A stretch of 42,938 nt of DNA from Chlorobiota bacterium (GTDB lineage: Bacteria; Bacteroidota; Bacteroidia; Bacteroidales; JAADGE01). Positions 1 through 9,345 of the stretch are shown here, piece after piece. The DNA is taken from NCBI GenBank assembly GCA_013152535.1, contig JAADGE010000071.1, forward strand, positions 1 through 42,938. The letters run 5' to 3'. Positions within the stretch are counted from its first letter, which is position 1, and each line of letters opens with the position of its first letter. The position numbers and the translations under genes were made by a program. Under the pieces are notes generated by a model that saw nothing but the letters and a program-made list of their open reading frames with translations, was not told the DNA's origin and made no database searches.

Positions 1-30
1 TTCTGCAACTTATTTTTAATTTTTTTGTCT

Positions 31-38
31 TATATTTG
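31..38 (+). promoter_or_regulatory. Bacteroidota -7 promoter box (TATATTTG)
   Basis: TATATTTG matches the Bacteroidota housekeeping consensus TAnnTTTG. It lies 26 bp before the ATG at 65, which gives a short leader of roughly 20 nt. No clear -33 TTTG is seen at the expected spacing, so the call rests on one box and its position. Confidence 0.55.
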
Positions 39-64
39 CACTATTCCCGATAAACCCTAAAACT

Positions 65-3000
65 ATGAATGTAAAAAGTATCTTTTCAATCGGTATTTTT
101 ATTCTTTTATTGAATTTTTATTCCTTTTCACAAACAAATGCCGGTTCCGACCAAGAAATCTGTACTGACCATACGGTTTTAGCCGCCGATCCGCCGCCTT
201 CCGGCTATTCCGGCGAGTGGACAATTATAAGCGGTACTTGCACAATTTCCGAACCGACTTTATATAATACGACAATTACAAGTGTTCTCGAAGGGTTTAA
301 CGAACTAAAATGGACAATTACAAACGGAACAAATACATACGATGATGCCGTAATTATCACAAATAATTATCCCACACAAGCATATACGGCTGCCGATGAA
401 GAAATTTGCCAAAATGATTACATCTTAAATGCCAATCTTTACGGAACAGGCGAAAGCGGTCTATGGTCTATGGTTTCGGGAAGCGGAGCAATCGCAAATG
501 CTACGACAAATGCAACAAGTGTTCCGGTTTGGCATCCGGAATAAATAAGTTTGAATGGAAAATTTCAAAAGGAATTTGTTACTCAACAGATACTTTAACT
601 TTTACAAATAATTTTATAACTGCTGATGCCGGAACTGACCAAACAACATGCGAAGATTTTGCAAACTTAACGGCAAACGACCCCTCGCCCGGAACAGGAA
701 CTTGGTCTGTTGTTGCATCTTCCGGCAATCCTGTTTTCGGCAATATAACCGGTTTTAACACAAGTGTTACAAACTTAGGCATAAATACGAATTCTTTGCA
801 ATGGACGGTACAAAAAGGTAATTGTTCCGATTATGCCAATGTTATTATCACAAGCAATAAACCCACAATTGCAAATGCAGGAGCAGACAAAATAATTTGT
901 GAAAGCTATACTGCTATGGCAGGAAATAATCCCACAAACGGAACCGGAACTTGGACAGTTATTTCCGGAAACGGAGTTTTCACAGATGCAAATGCTTATA
1001 ATACAAATATTACTTCCGTAAATGTCGGTTTAAACACATACGAATGGAAAATATAAATTACAACGGTTGCCCATCCGCCGATACAGTTGAAATAACTTAC
1101 GACTTTTTTGTTGTCGATGCCGGAACTGATGATGTTACTTGTATCGACAGCTATACACTTCATGCCAATGACCCGACACCCGGAACAGGAAAATGGCGTG
1201 TAACCGGCGGAACGGGTACATTTGCCGATACGTCGCAAAACATAACCGAAGTAACCGGAATGGTAACCGGCGATAATACATTTGAATGGACAATTACACA
1301 CGGTGCTTGTATCTACTCCGACTATGTTACAATAACAAGAAATACACCTTCCGTTGCAAGTGCCGGTCCCGATAAAGAAACCTGTAACGGTGAAGTTACA
1401 ATGGCTGCCGTTAATCCTGCCGTAGGAAGCGGCTCATGGTCAATTGTTTCCGGAAGCGGAATATTCACAAGTTCCTTACTGAATAACACAACAGTTACAA
1501 ATATCGGTTTAAACGATAACATTTACCGTTGGACAGTTGAATTTGCAAGCTGTTCAAACTATGATGACGTTAGGGTAACAAACAACTATGTATCGGCAAA
1601 TGCAGGTGCAGACCAAATAGTTTGCGGAACAACGAGCACATTAAATGCAAATCAACCGCAAAGCGGAGAAAGCGGAAAATGGGAAGTTATTGCCGGAACG
1701 AGTACGGTTACAAATACCGCATTATACAATTCCGGCGTTATCGGTTTGGTTTCCGGATTTAATAATTTCAGATGGACACTTACAAAAGGGTTTTGCTCGG
1801 ATTATGACGATATTTCCGTAACAAATAATTTATATGAAGCAAATGCAAGTGTCAGCGGAACATCTGATGTTTGCGATGATTTTGCATCTGTTATCGGAAA
1901 CACGCCCCCGAGCGGCGGCTACGGATATTGGTCGGTTTCGGCAGGAACGGGGACTTTTGACAATTCGCTTGACAATTCAACCATTGTAAGAAATTTATCA
2001 CTCGGAACAAACCTTATCAGATGGACTTTAAACAAAGACGGCTGCGAAGATTTTGACGAAATTCAAATAAACAGAAACAGCGTATTTGCCGATGCGGGAA
2101 CAGACCAAAATGCCTGTGTAAATCATACCTTCCTCAGCGGAAATCAGGTTTCGGGAAATCTTTCAGGCTCTTGGACACGAACAAGCGGCTCGGGAAGTAT
2201 TTCAAACCTTACACTTTACAATACGGAAGTTACAAATTTAACTTCCGGAATTAATACTTTTAAATGGACAATAAGCGGAAACGGATGTACTGATTCGGAC
2301 GAAATGCAAGTTATTAATAATGAATTTATTGCATCTGCCGGTTCTAATAAAGAAATATGCGAATCCTACACATCTTTAACCGCTTCGGATCCGGCTCCCG
2401 GCTACGGACAATGGTCGGTAATTTCAGGAAGCGGAAGTTTCTCTGCTCCGTCAAATTTTAATACCGATGTTACGGGAATTCCTGATATAAGCATCAATAT
2501 CTACAGATGGACTGTCTTTAAAAACGGTTGTTCGGATTATGATGATGTTACAATTACAAACAATGCTGTTGCGGCTGATGCCGGAAATGACTTTTCTGTT
2601 TGCAGTCCTTGGGCTGCATTATCAGGAAACAATCCGTCTCCCGGAACAGGAGTTTGGACAATACAGGTAGGAGGCGGAAATCTTGCAGATGAAAACTCTC
2701 CCACCTCTTTCATTTCAAATTTAAGTTTAAATGATAATATTATACGCTGGACAGTAACAAATAATACTTGCGTTAATTATGACGAAGTTACGATAACAAA
2801 TAATACCGTTACTGCAACTGCCGGAGGAGATCAGGCAGTTTGCAAAGATTACACCAACTTATCAGGACAGCAACCGACAAACGAAGGGACAGGATTATGG
2901 GAACTTGTTTCCGGAAACGGAAATTTTGCAAATAATACTCTTTATAACACTCAAGTTACCGATTTATCATCGGGATTTAATACATTCAGATGGACAATAT

Positions 3001-4520
3001 TCAATAACGGATGTAACAGCGGCGGTGATGAAGTTACAATAAACAATAAAAGTTTTCAGGCATTTGCCGGCGAAAATCAAACACTGCCGCAATTTGTAAC
3101 ATCAACTCAAATGGCTGCAACTCTGCCTTCCGGAGGAACAGGAACGTGGCAATTACTTTCCGGCGGAGGCGATGTTTTAAATGCAAATGCCCCGAGCACA
3201 AGCGTAACAAATCTCATTTCCGGAATTAATCAGTTTCAATGGACTGTTCTTTACAACGGATGCCAGTCGTATGATGTAGTTGATATTACAGCGGTTGATT
3301 TTCAGCCGAATGCAGGAATTGACAAAATAATTTGTTCAGATTCTTTGAAATTAAACGCACAAGATATGGGCGGAACTCCTCAATTTTGGTCAGTTATAGA
3401 AGGAACGGGGATTTTCGATAACAGTACTGACCCAACTACTTGGGTCAGAAATATTTCCGTAGGTATTAATCGCTACAGATGGTCCGTAACAATAACCGGA
3501 GCTACTGCTTACGATGATATTATTATTACAAGTATTAATGCAAATGCGGGACCGGACCAAACTATCTGCGAAAATTATACAACTTTGAACGGAAATTTTC
3601 CCCTCGGAAGTATTAATGCAAATTGGGCTCTTGTTGCCGGAAATGCAAATATTATTTCTCCCACATTATATAATACACAAGTTACAAATATAGGCGGCGG
3701 CAATAATTATTTCCTTTGGACTGTTCACGCACCAAATTGTTACGCAAGTGATTACGTTAATGTTAGTTATGAATATGTTTCGGCAAATGCAGGTTCAAAT
3801 CAGATTATTTGTGATAATTATACTTCAATGAATGCAGAAAACCCCGCTGCCGGCACTAACGGAATATGGTCGGTTGTTTCCGGAAACGGAATATTTGAAA
3901 ATCCGTCTGTTTATAACACAAATCTTACAAATATAAATCCGGGTAATAATATTTACAAATGGACTGTTTACAAACCTCATTGTTATGCAGAAGATGATAT
4001 TAATATTTTAAATGACGAACTGACAGCTGATGCCGGAGAAGATCAAACAGTTTTCAGTTCTCAAATATATTTAAATGCCGTTCAGCCTTCAAACGGTGTC
4101 GGTCTTTGGAGTGTAATCTCAGGTTACGGAACGTTTTATAATGAAAATAATTCAAGTACATTTGTAAGTAATTTAGATATAGGAAACAATTATTTCCGAT
4201 GGACAGTTACAAATAATAATAACTGCTATGATTATGATGATGTAATAATAACATACGACAATACGGGCTCAGTATCAAATACGGATAATATTTTTAAAAT
4301 ATTTCCGAATCCTACAAACGGCATTATTCATATCAAAACCAATAAATTATTTAATTATGATATTGAAGTTCATAACCTTATCGGAAAAACTATTTACAAA
4401 CAAAATAATAATAATACAAATAACGGAATTATTGATTTATCCGATTCACCGGCAGGAATATATTTTATAAAATTATCAACAAGAAATAAATATTATACAA
4501 TTAAAGTTGTCAAAAAGTAA
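65..4520 (+). CDS. T9SS-secreted 17-repeat surface protein, two apparent frameshifts
   Basis: A secreted adhesin- or surface-layer-like protein of unknown function. An N-terminal signal peptide (ends near SFSQ, residue 23) is followed by 17 repeats of about 80-85 residues. Each repeat opens with an AxAGxDQ-like motif, carries a central WSVxSGxG motif, then NTxVTNL, a W-T/K-I/V strand, and ends in C-x-D-Y-D-D. The C-terminal 75 residues are a type A T9SS sorting domain starting FPNPTNG. Thirteen of the 17 repeats keep both cysteines, one after the DQ motif and one before the DYDD motif, so a disulfide per repeat is plausible. The reading frame is split into 65-544, about 525-1056 and 1044-4520. 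One missing T near 522 and either a duplicated TA or a missing base near 1053 explain the breaks. The repaired product would be about 1484 residues. The repeats resemble PKD/Ig-like modules common in Bacteroidota surface proteins; the ligand is unknown. Confidence 0.85.
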
Positions 4521-4622
4521 TTTATAATTATAAAATATCTATTATTTTTGATTAAAATAATAATTTATTTAATTTTTAACTTTTATTAAGATATTAAATT
4601 AGCATTTAAATAATTATTAACA

Positions 4623-4713
4623 TATATTTGTAGTATTAAAATTAAAGTTTTCATAGTTTTAAGGTTTAGGTTAATAAAGAAGGTTAAAAGCACTCAAACA
4701 TGGGTGCTTTTTT
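4623..4713 (+). ncRNA. Candidate short RNA or leader with promoter box and terminator
   Basis: TATATTTG at 4623-4630 matches the TAnnTTTG promoter box. About 75 nt after its predicted start a strong hairpin and T run follow (4686-4713). The stretch between has no credible ORF. It could be a short untranslated RNA, or just the promoter of the next gene with the previous gene's terminator inside its leader. No known RNA family is recognised. Confidence 0.3.
4686..4713 (+). terminator. Rho-independent terminator
   Basis: AGCACTC pairs with GGGTGCT around the loop AAACAT, with flanking AAA/TTT pairs, and runs into TTTTTT. It lies 166 bp after the repeat-protein stop and 30 bp before the next ATG. 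It terminates either the repeat gene or a short RNA that starts near 4637. Confidence 0.7.
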
Positions 4714-4743
4714 CTTAAAAAATTTCTAATTTTTTACTTACAA

Positions 4744-5166
4744 ATGATAATTGCAGTTGATTTTGACGGAACCATTGTTGAACACCGCTACCCAAAAATC
4801 GGTAAAACAAAATTATTTGCCTTTGAAACCCTTAAACAACTTCAAAAACAAGAACACCGGCTCATTTTATGGACAGTTCGAGCAGGAAAAGAATTGGAAG
4901 AAGCCTTAAATTTCTGTAAAAAAAACGGAATTGAATTTTATGCCGTAAATAAGAATTATCCGGAAGAAATATTTACTGAAAATACTGTAAGCAGAAAAAT
5001 ATATGCCGATATTTATATTGATGACAGAAACATAGGCGGTTTTCCGGGCTGGAGTAAAATTTGGGAACTTTTAAATGAAAATATCAAAGAACTTTCTGCC
5101 TCAAAAGAAAAAACTATTAATAAATTAAGCATTCCGGATAAATTAAAAAGCCTGTTTAAAAAATAA
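4744..5166 (+). CDS. Small HAD-superfamily phosphatase-like protein
   Basis: A 140-residue cytoplasmic protein of the haloacid dehalogenase fold. Motif I is VDFDGT, with nucleophile Asp6 and acid Asp8. The hhhT motif II is LILWTVR, and the acidic motif IV is YIDDRN near residue 95. It has no large cap domain, and its length is typical of the small capless HAD proteins found widely in Bacteroidota, such as the B. thetaiotaomicron BT0820 type. The substrate is unknown; phosphomonoester hydrolysis is inferred from the motifs. It ends one base before the convergent thioredoxin-like gene. Confidence 0.8.
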   Translation: MIIAVDFDGTIVEHRYPKIGKTKLFAFETLKQLQKQEHRLILWTVRAGKELEEALNFCKKNGIEFYAVNKNYPEEIFTENTVSRKIYADIYIDDRNIGGFPGWSKIWELLNENIKELSASKEKTINKLSIPDKLKSLFKK

Positions 5167-6219
5167 TTAATGTTTAATTTCCCCTTTAAAGGATTTAATA
5201 AATTGTACAAATGTTTGAGTTTTATATTTTTCTTCCGAGAAATACGATAAAACTTCTTCTAACTGATACGGCAAAATAAATCCGTGCATTTCATTCAATT
5301 TCACTTTTTTCGAACTTATAAATACAAAAGCAGGAAATTTAAGACTCTGTTTTAAAAGTGCATATGTTAATTGATGCGGTCTCCCTTTTCCGGTACTTTT
5401 TAAAATATCCCCGAAAAGTACATTAATATTTTGTGAAGCAGCATTAAATCTTACGAAATTAAAATGCTTATTAATCAAATTTGCAATTACTTTATTTTTT
5501 AATACAATCCCGTCAATAACTTTACAAGATTGGCACCAATCGGTATAAAAGTAAATTAACAAAGGTTTTTTATTTTTCAAAGTTAATTCAGAAGCATCTT
5601 TTAATGTTTCAGCTTGCACGATTCCGCTTGTATCAGGATAATTCAGTGTATCAATTTTTGCAATATCTTCTTTATAAACTTTTGGGTAAGTATATTCATA
5701 TAAAATTTTCCAATCATCATAACTTGCATTAACGGTTATATCTTCCGAAAAATAAACGAGCAAAGGTTCAATATCTTTAATCTCCAAATAACCGGGGATT
5801 TGATACAAATTGCGTTTTCTGTCAATATAAACTATCGTAGGAAAAGAAAACCTGCCGTTCAATAAAAACTTTGCAAAATCGTGTTTCGATTTTACTCCTA
5901 CTCCGGGATTAATATATATTTTCCCCCGATAAGTAACTGTATCAAAAGTTTCTGCATTAAATCGAACAGGATAAAAATTTGTATTTATATACGAAGCAAT
6001 ACTTTTATTTGCAAAAGTTGTTTTCATCATATATTTACACCAACCGCACCAATCCGTATAAACATCAATTAAAATCGGCTTCGGATTTTTATCGAACAAA
6101 CTGTCCGCCTGTTCAATAGTAAGCCATTTTATCGGGCTTGGTTCAACAATTGTTTGTGCCGACAGCACATTTAAAAAAAACAATGAAAAAAACAACAGGA
6201 TATAATTTCTTTTATTCAT
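5167..6219 (-). CDS. Exported protein with two thioredoxin-like domains
   Basis: A 350-residue protein with an N-terminal signal peptide (ends near LSAQ, residue 22). It has two tandem thioredoxin-fold domains of the DUF255/Thioredoxin_7 kind. Domain 1 has YTDWCGWCK (Cys58, Cys61) and the cis-proline motif FSFPT near 127. Domain 2 has YTDWCQSCK (Cys229, Cys232) and LKFPAF. Both active sites keep CxxC but differ in the middle pair (GW versus QS), suggesting different redox potentials. It probably acts in the periplasm on cysteine-containing envelope proteins, which is an inference. It is divergent from the M23 peptidase gene, with 59 bp between them. Confidence 0.85.
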   Translation of the reverse strand: MNKRNYILLFFSLFFLNVLSAQTIVEPSPIKWLTIEQADSLFDKNPKPILIDVYTDWCGWCKYMMKTTFANKSIASYINTNFYPVRFNAETFDTVTYRGKIYINPGVGVKSKHDFAKFLLNGRFSFPTIVYIDRKRNLYQIPGYLEIKDIEPLLVYFSEDITVNASYDDWKILYEYTYPKVYKEDIAKIDTLNYPDTSGIVQAETLKDASELTLKNKKPLLIYFYTDWCQSCKVIDGIVLKNKVIANLINKHFNFVRFNAASQNINVLFGDILKSTGKGRPHQLTYALLKQSLKFPAFVFISSKKVKLNEMHGFILPYQLEEVLSYFSEEKYKTQTFVQFIKSFKGEIKH

Positions 6220-6228
6220 AAATTGAAA

Positions 6229-6236
6229 TAATTTTG
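6229..6236 (+). promoter_or_regulatory. Bacteroidota -7 promoter box (TAATTTTG)
   Basis: TAATTTTG fits TAnnTTTG and lies 42 bp before the start of the M23 peptidase gene, inside the divergent intergenic region. A -33 element is not obvious. Confidence 0.5.
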
Positions 6237-6278
6237 CAAAACTTTTAGAAGATTAAGTTGCAAGAATAATAATAAATT

Positions 6279-7970
6279 ATGAATTTTAAAATACTCGCCC
6301 TATTAATATTTCTGAATATTTCGGGATATGCTCAAAATTATGACAAAAATTATTTCAGATTACCGGTAAATATACCGATACATTTAGCCGGTAATTTCGG
6401 AGAAATAAGAACCAATCATTTTCATTCGGGTATTGACATAAAAGTTCCGTTCATAGGACTTCCTCTTTATGCGGCAGCCGACGGTTACATATCAAGAATC
6501 AGAAAATCCTCAGACGGATACGGTAATTCTTTGTATATCACACATCCCAACGGCTTACGAACAGTTTACGGACATATGCACAAATTCAGAAAAGATATTG
6601 AATCCTATGCAAAACAAATTGAATACAAAAAAAATAAGTTCGAGATTACCGTTTATCCGGACAGTACAAAATTTACAGTAAAAAAAGGCGATTTAATCGG
6701 ATATGCCGGAACCAGCGGTCGTTCATACGGACCTCATGTTCATTTTGAAATCAGAGAAGCGGATAAAGACATTCCCTTAAATCCTGAATTATTTAATTTT
6801 AAAATTAAAGATAATATAAAGCCGAAAATCTTTTTTGCAGAAATTGTTCCTTTAAGCGAAAACAGTATGGTTAATGATAAGAACGAAAAAGAAAAGTTTA
6901 AAGTTTATTATAAAAACGGGAAATACTTTATTCCGAAAACAGTTAAAATAAAAGGGAAAGCAGGTATTGCAATAAATGCAAATGATTATATGAACGGAGT
7001 AAAAAATACACAAGGTATTTTTTCCGTAAAAATGTTTGTTGACGACACTCTTACATTCTCTTATAAACTTAAAAAAATTAGTTTTTACGAAACACGTTAT
7101 ATCAATAGTTTTATAGATTATGCCGAAAGACAATTAACAAAAAAGAACTTCCAAAAACTATGGAAAGACCCCGGAAATAAATTAGATATTTATGAAATTA
7201 CAAAAAATTCCGGCATTCTTAATTTTAGTGATAATAAAGTTCATAAAATTAAAATTCAACTAACTGATTGTTACAATAATTCATCCTATTTATTTCTGAA
7301 AATAACAGGTGAAAAAGCTAAAGAAACGAAAATTGAAAACCAAAATATATTTTATTACAATAAAAATAACTACTTTGTAAAACCGGGCTTTCGTGCATCA
7401 ATAAAAAAAGGCACTCTGTACAAAAATTCAAAAATTCTATTTGCAGAATATTCAATAAAATCGAATTTATATTCGAATATTTATCAACTGAATTCTTATC
7501 TGATACCGGCACAAGAAAATATTTATTATGCAATAAAGCCTAAAAATCTTCCTAAAAAATTAATAGGCAAAGCAGTAATTGTTAATATTAATAAAGACGG
7601 CAATTTTCACTCCTTAGGCGGAATTCTTATAAATGATTTTATTGCCGGAAAATGTAAATGTTTCGGAAAATTTGCCGTTGCTGTTGATACAACACCTCCG
7701 CTTATAAAGCTTGAAAAAATACAGACAGAAAACAACTATTCGGGAAAAGATAAAATATCACTTATTATAACAGATAATCTCTCCGGAATTAAAAATTACA
7801 GGGCAACAATTGATAAAAAAAATATTATTTTTGATTACGATAAAAAAAATAACAGAATTACCTATATGTTTGATAATCACATAACTTATAATAAAATACA
7901 CAAATTACGATTAGAAGTAACAGATAAAAAAAATAATAAAACTGTTTTTAATTTGACATTTTTTAAGTAA
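6279..7970 (+). CDS. M23-family (LytM-type) metallopeptidase
   Basis: A 563-residue exported protein (signal peptide ending near GYAQ, residue 19) with an M23 domain at about residues 28-160. The zinc ligands and catalytic residues are visible: HxxxD (His49, Asp53), YGHMH with His99, and GPHVHFE (His153, His155). The family cleaves peptide cross-links in peptidoglycan, and the complete motif set argues for an active enzyme rather than a degenerate LytM scaffold. The rest, about 400 residues, is beta-rich and ends in an Ig-like region beginning DTTPP, a layout common in Bacteroidota M23 proteins. It is followed after 29 bp by the receiver-ATPase gene, so the two may be co-transcribed. Confidence 0.88.
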   Translation: MNFKILALLIFLNISGYAQNYDKNYFRLPVNIPIHLAGNFGEIRTNHFHSGIDIKVPFIGLPLYAAADGYISRIRKSSDGYGNSLYITHPNGLRTVYGHMHKFRKDIESYAKQIEYKKNKFEITVYPDSTKFTVKKGDLIGYAGTSGRSYGPHVHFEIREADKDIPLNPELFNFKIKDNIKPKIFFAEIVPLSENSMVNDKNEKEKFKVYYKNGKYFIPKTVKIKGKAGIAINANDYMNGVKNTQGIFSVKMFVDDTLTFSYKLKKISFYETRYINSFIDYAERQLTKKNFQKLWKDPGNKLDIYEITKNSGILNFSDNKVHKIKIQLTDCYNNSSYLFLKITGEKAKETKIENQNIFYYNKNNYFVKPGFRASIKKGTLYKNSKILFAEYSIKSNLYSNIYQLNSYLIPAQENIYYAIKPKNLPKKLIGKAVIVNINKDGNFHSLGGILINDFIAGKCKCFGKFAVAVDTTPPLIKLEKIQTENNYSGKDKISLIITDNLSGIKNYRATIDKKNIIFDYDKKNNRITYMFDNHITYNKIHKLRLEVTDKKNNKTVFNLTFFK

Positions 7971-7999
7971 TTTGCGATTCTTATAAAGAAAATTTATCA

Positions 8000-8890
8000 A
8001 TGAAAGTTCTTATAGTAGAAGATGATTATGCATCCAGACTTTTTCTGGAGAGTCTGCTGGACAGTAACGGCTATGAATTCCGTTCGGCTGAAAACGGTAT
8101 TGAAGGATTAAATGTTTTTGAAGAATATAATCCGGATATTGTTTTTACTGACATTAAAATGCCTATAATGGACGGGCTGGAATTGTTAGAAGCAATTCGT
8201 GATAAAAATTCAGATGCTATTATTGTTATTGTTACTGCTTTCGGTTCTGAAAATTATGCAATACAAGCCCTGCATCTCGGGGCAAATAATTATCTAAAAA
8301 AACCTGTTTCAGGGCAGGAATTACTCAGATTATTAAAAAAATATAAAGCTATTATTTCCGGTAAATATTCGCCTGAATCTCTTCCCGGAAAATTAATTGT
8401 CCGAACTTTTTCTCTCGAATTTAAAACTGAGTTTTCTAAAATTCCTAAAATTGTAGATAAAATTATGATCGAATCTGCAATTGAAATTGACGACAGTGAA
8501 AAAGTAAATATTGAATTGGGACTTGTTGAACTCATTACAAATGCAATTGAACACGGAAATCTTAATATTTCATACATTGAAAAACAAAAAGCACTGGACA
8601 GCGGTAATTTGAGTGAACTTTTTGATGAACGTATGCATAATGAGGAACTTAAAAACAGAAAAATAAAAGTTGATTTTTTTACCGATGATGAAAAATATCA
8701 ATGGACAATAACCGATGAAGGTGAAGGGTTTGACTGGAAAATCATTCCTGACCCTACAGACCGAGAGCATATTTTAGAATTAAACGGACGAGGTATATTT
8801 ATAAGTAATTTTTTATTTGATAAAATTGAACATTTCGGTAACGGAAATATTGTTACTGCAACGAAGTTCATTTCAAAAAAAGATACCTAA
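8000..8890 (+). CDS. Response-regulator receiver fused to an RsbW-like ATPase domain
   Basis: A 296-residue cytoplasmic signalling protein. Residues 1-115 are a receiver (REC) domain with acidic pair Asp8/Asp9, phospho-acceptor Asp51 (FTDIKMP), Thr79 and Lys101 before Pro. Residues from about 135 form a GHKL ATPase with N-box ELITNAIEHGN, a G1 box TDEGEGFDW and a G2 box LNGRGIFISN. There is no dimerisation/phospho-histidine domain, so this is not an ordinary hybrid histidine kinase. The ATPase is closest in type to RsbW/SpoIIAB serine kinases that act on anti-sigma antagonists. Phosphorylation of the receiver probably controls the ATPase; the partner is not encoded in this window. Confidence 0.88.
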   Translation: MKVLIVEDDYASRLFLESLLDSNGYEFRSAENGIEGLNVFEEYNPDIVFTDIKMPIMDGLELLEAIRDKNSDAIIVIVTAFGSENYAIQALHLGANNYLKKPVSGQELLRLLKKYKAIISGKYSPESLPGKLIVRTFSLEFKTEFSKIPKIVDKIMIESAIEIDDSEKVNIELGLVELITNAIEHGNLNISYIEKQKALDSGNLSELFDERMHNEELKNRKIKVDFFTDDEKYQWTITDEGEGFDWKIIPDPTDREHILELNGRGIFISNFLFDKIEHFGNGNIVTATKFISKKDT

Positions 8891-9051
8891 ACAAATAAAA
8901 ACGACCGAAAACAACATACCTAAAAACACTTCTTCATCAATCAGACACCCTGTCTTTGTTAAAATTTGTTAAATATTTCTTTTTTCAAAATAAATTTACT
9001 ACTAAAGCGTTAAGAATGCAATTCTAATATTTACCAAATAAAAGATTTTAT

Positions 9052-9234
9052 ATGAAAAAACTTTTTACTTTTTATTTTTCTGTTACAACTAAAAATAAAC
9101 CTCAAGAATTATTTTCATTTCCAAACAAGAAATCGCTTAAAGAAATTTCCGCATTGCTTTCTTATTCGCTGAATAAATCATTAAAAAGTCCGAACCAAGC
9201 TTGCATAAACGAAATTTTTAAACTTACAAATTAA
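9052..9234 (+). CDS. Small 60-residue protein of unknown function
   Basis: I do not recognise this protein. It is lysine- and serine-rich, with an N-terminal MKKLFTFYFSVTT stretch too polar after residue 10 for a clear signal peptide, and a likely amphipathic helix at residues 27-45 (KSLKEISALLSYSLNKSLK). Support for a real gene is its isolated position in an otherwise gene-free 455-bp stretch, an upstream AT-rich leader with a near-match promoter box (TAAATTTA at 8991-8998), and a strong terminator 22 bp after its stop. It is probably a monocistronic small-protein gene. A non-coding RNA whose ORF is accidental is the alternative. Confidence 0.5.
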   Translation: MKKLFTFYFSVTTKNKPQELFSFPNKKSLKEISALLSYSLNKSLKSPNQACINEIFKLTN

Positions 9235-9256
9235 AAAATTGTAACAGAATTTTTAT

Positions 9257-9282
9257 AAGCCGCAAAAATGCGGCTTTTTTTT
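9257..9282 (+). terminator. Rho-independent terminator
   Basis: AAGCCGCA pairs perfectly with TGCGGCTT around an AAAA loop and continues into eight T's. It lies 22 bp after the 60-residue ORF and before the promoter of the GH3 gene. Confidence 0.88.
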
Positions 9283-9296
9283 ATCGTTCAAAGTAT

Positions 9297-9304
9297 TAAT
9301 TTTG
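9297..9304 (+). promoter_or_regulatory. Bacteroidota -7 promoter box (TAATTTTG)
   Basis: TAATTTTG fits TAnnTTTG, lies 41 bp before the GH3-fusion start and directly after the preceding terminator, so it probably drives the GH3/nucleotidyltransferase pair. Confidence 0.55.
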
Positions 9305-9345
9305 CAGTTACTTAATTTTTTAAAAAAATACTTATACAAAAGCTG

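Noticed and set aside
996-1301. Minus-strand open frame across the repeat protein
   Set aside because: Antisense shadow of the repeat gene; no motif, no promoter, no terminator.
65-4520. Repeat array as a CRISPR or DNA-level tandem repeat
   Set aside because: The repetition is at protein level with diverged codons; units are about 250 bp without identical repeats or spacers.
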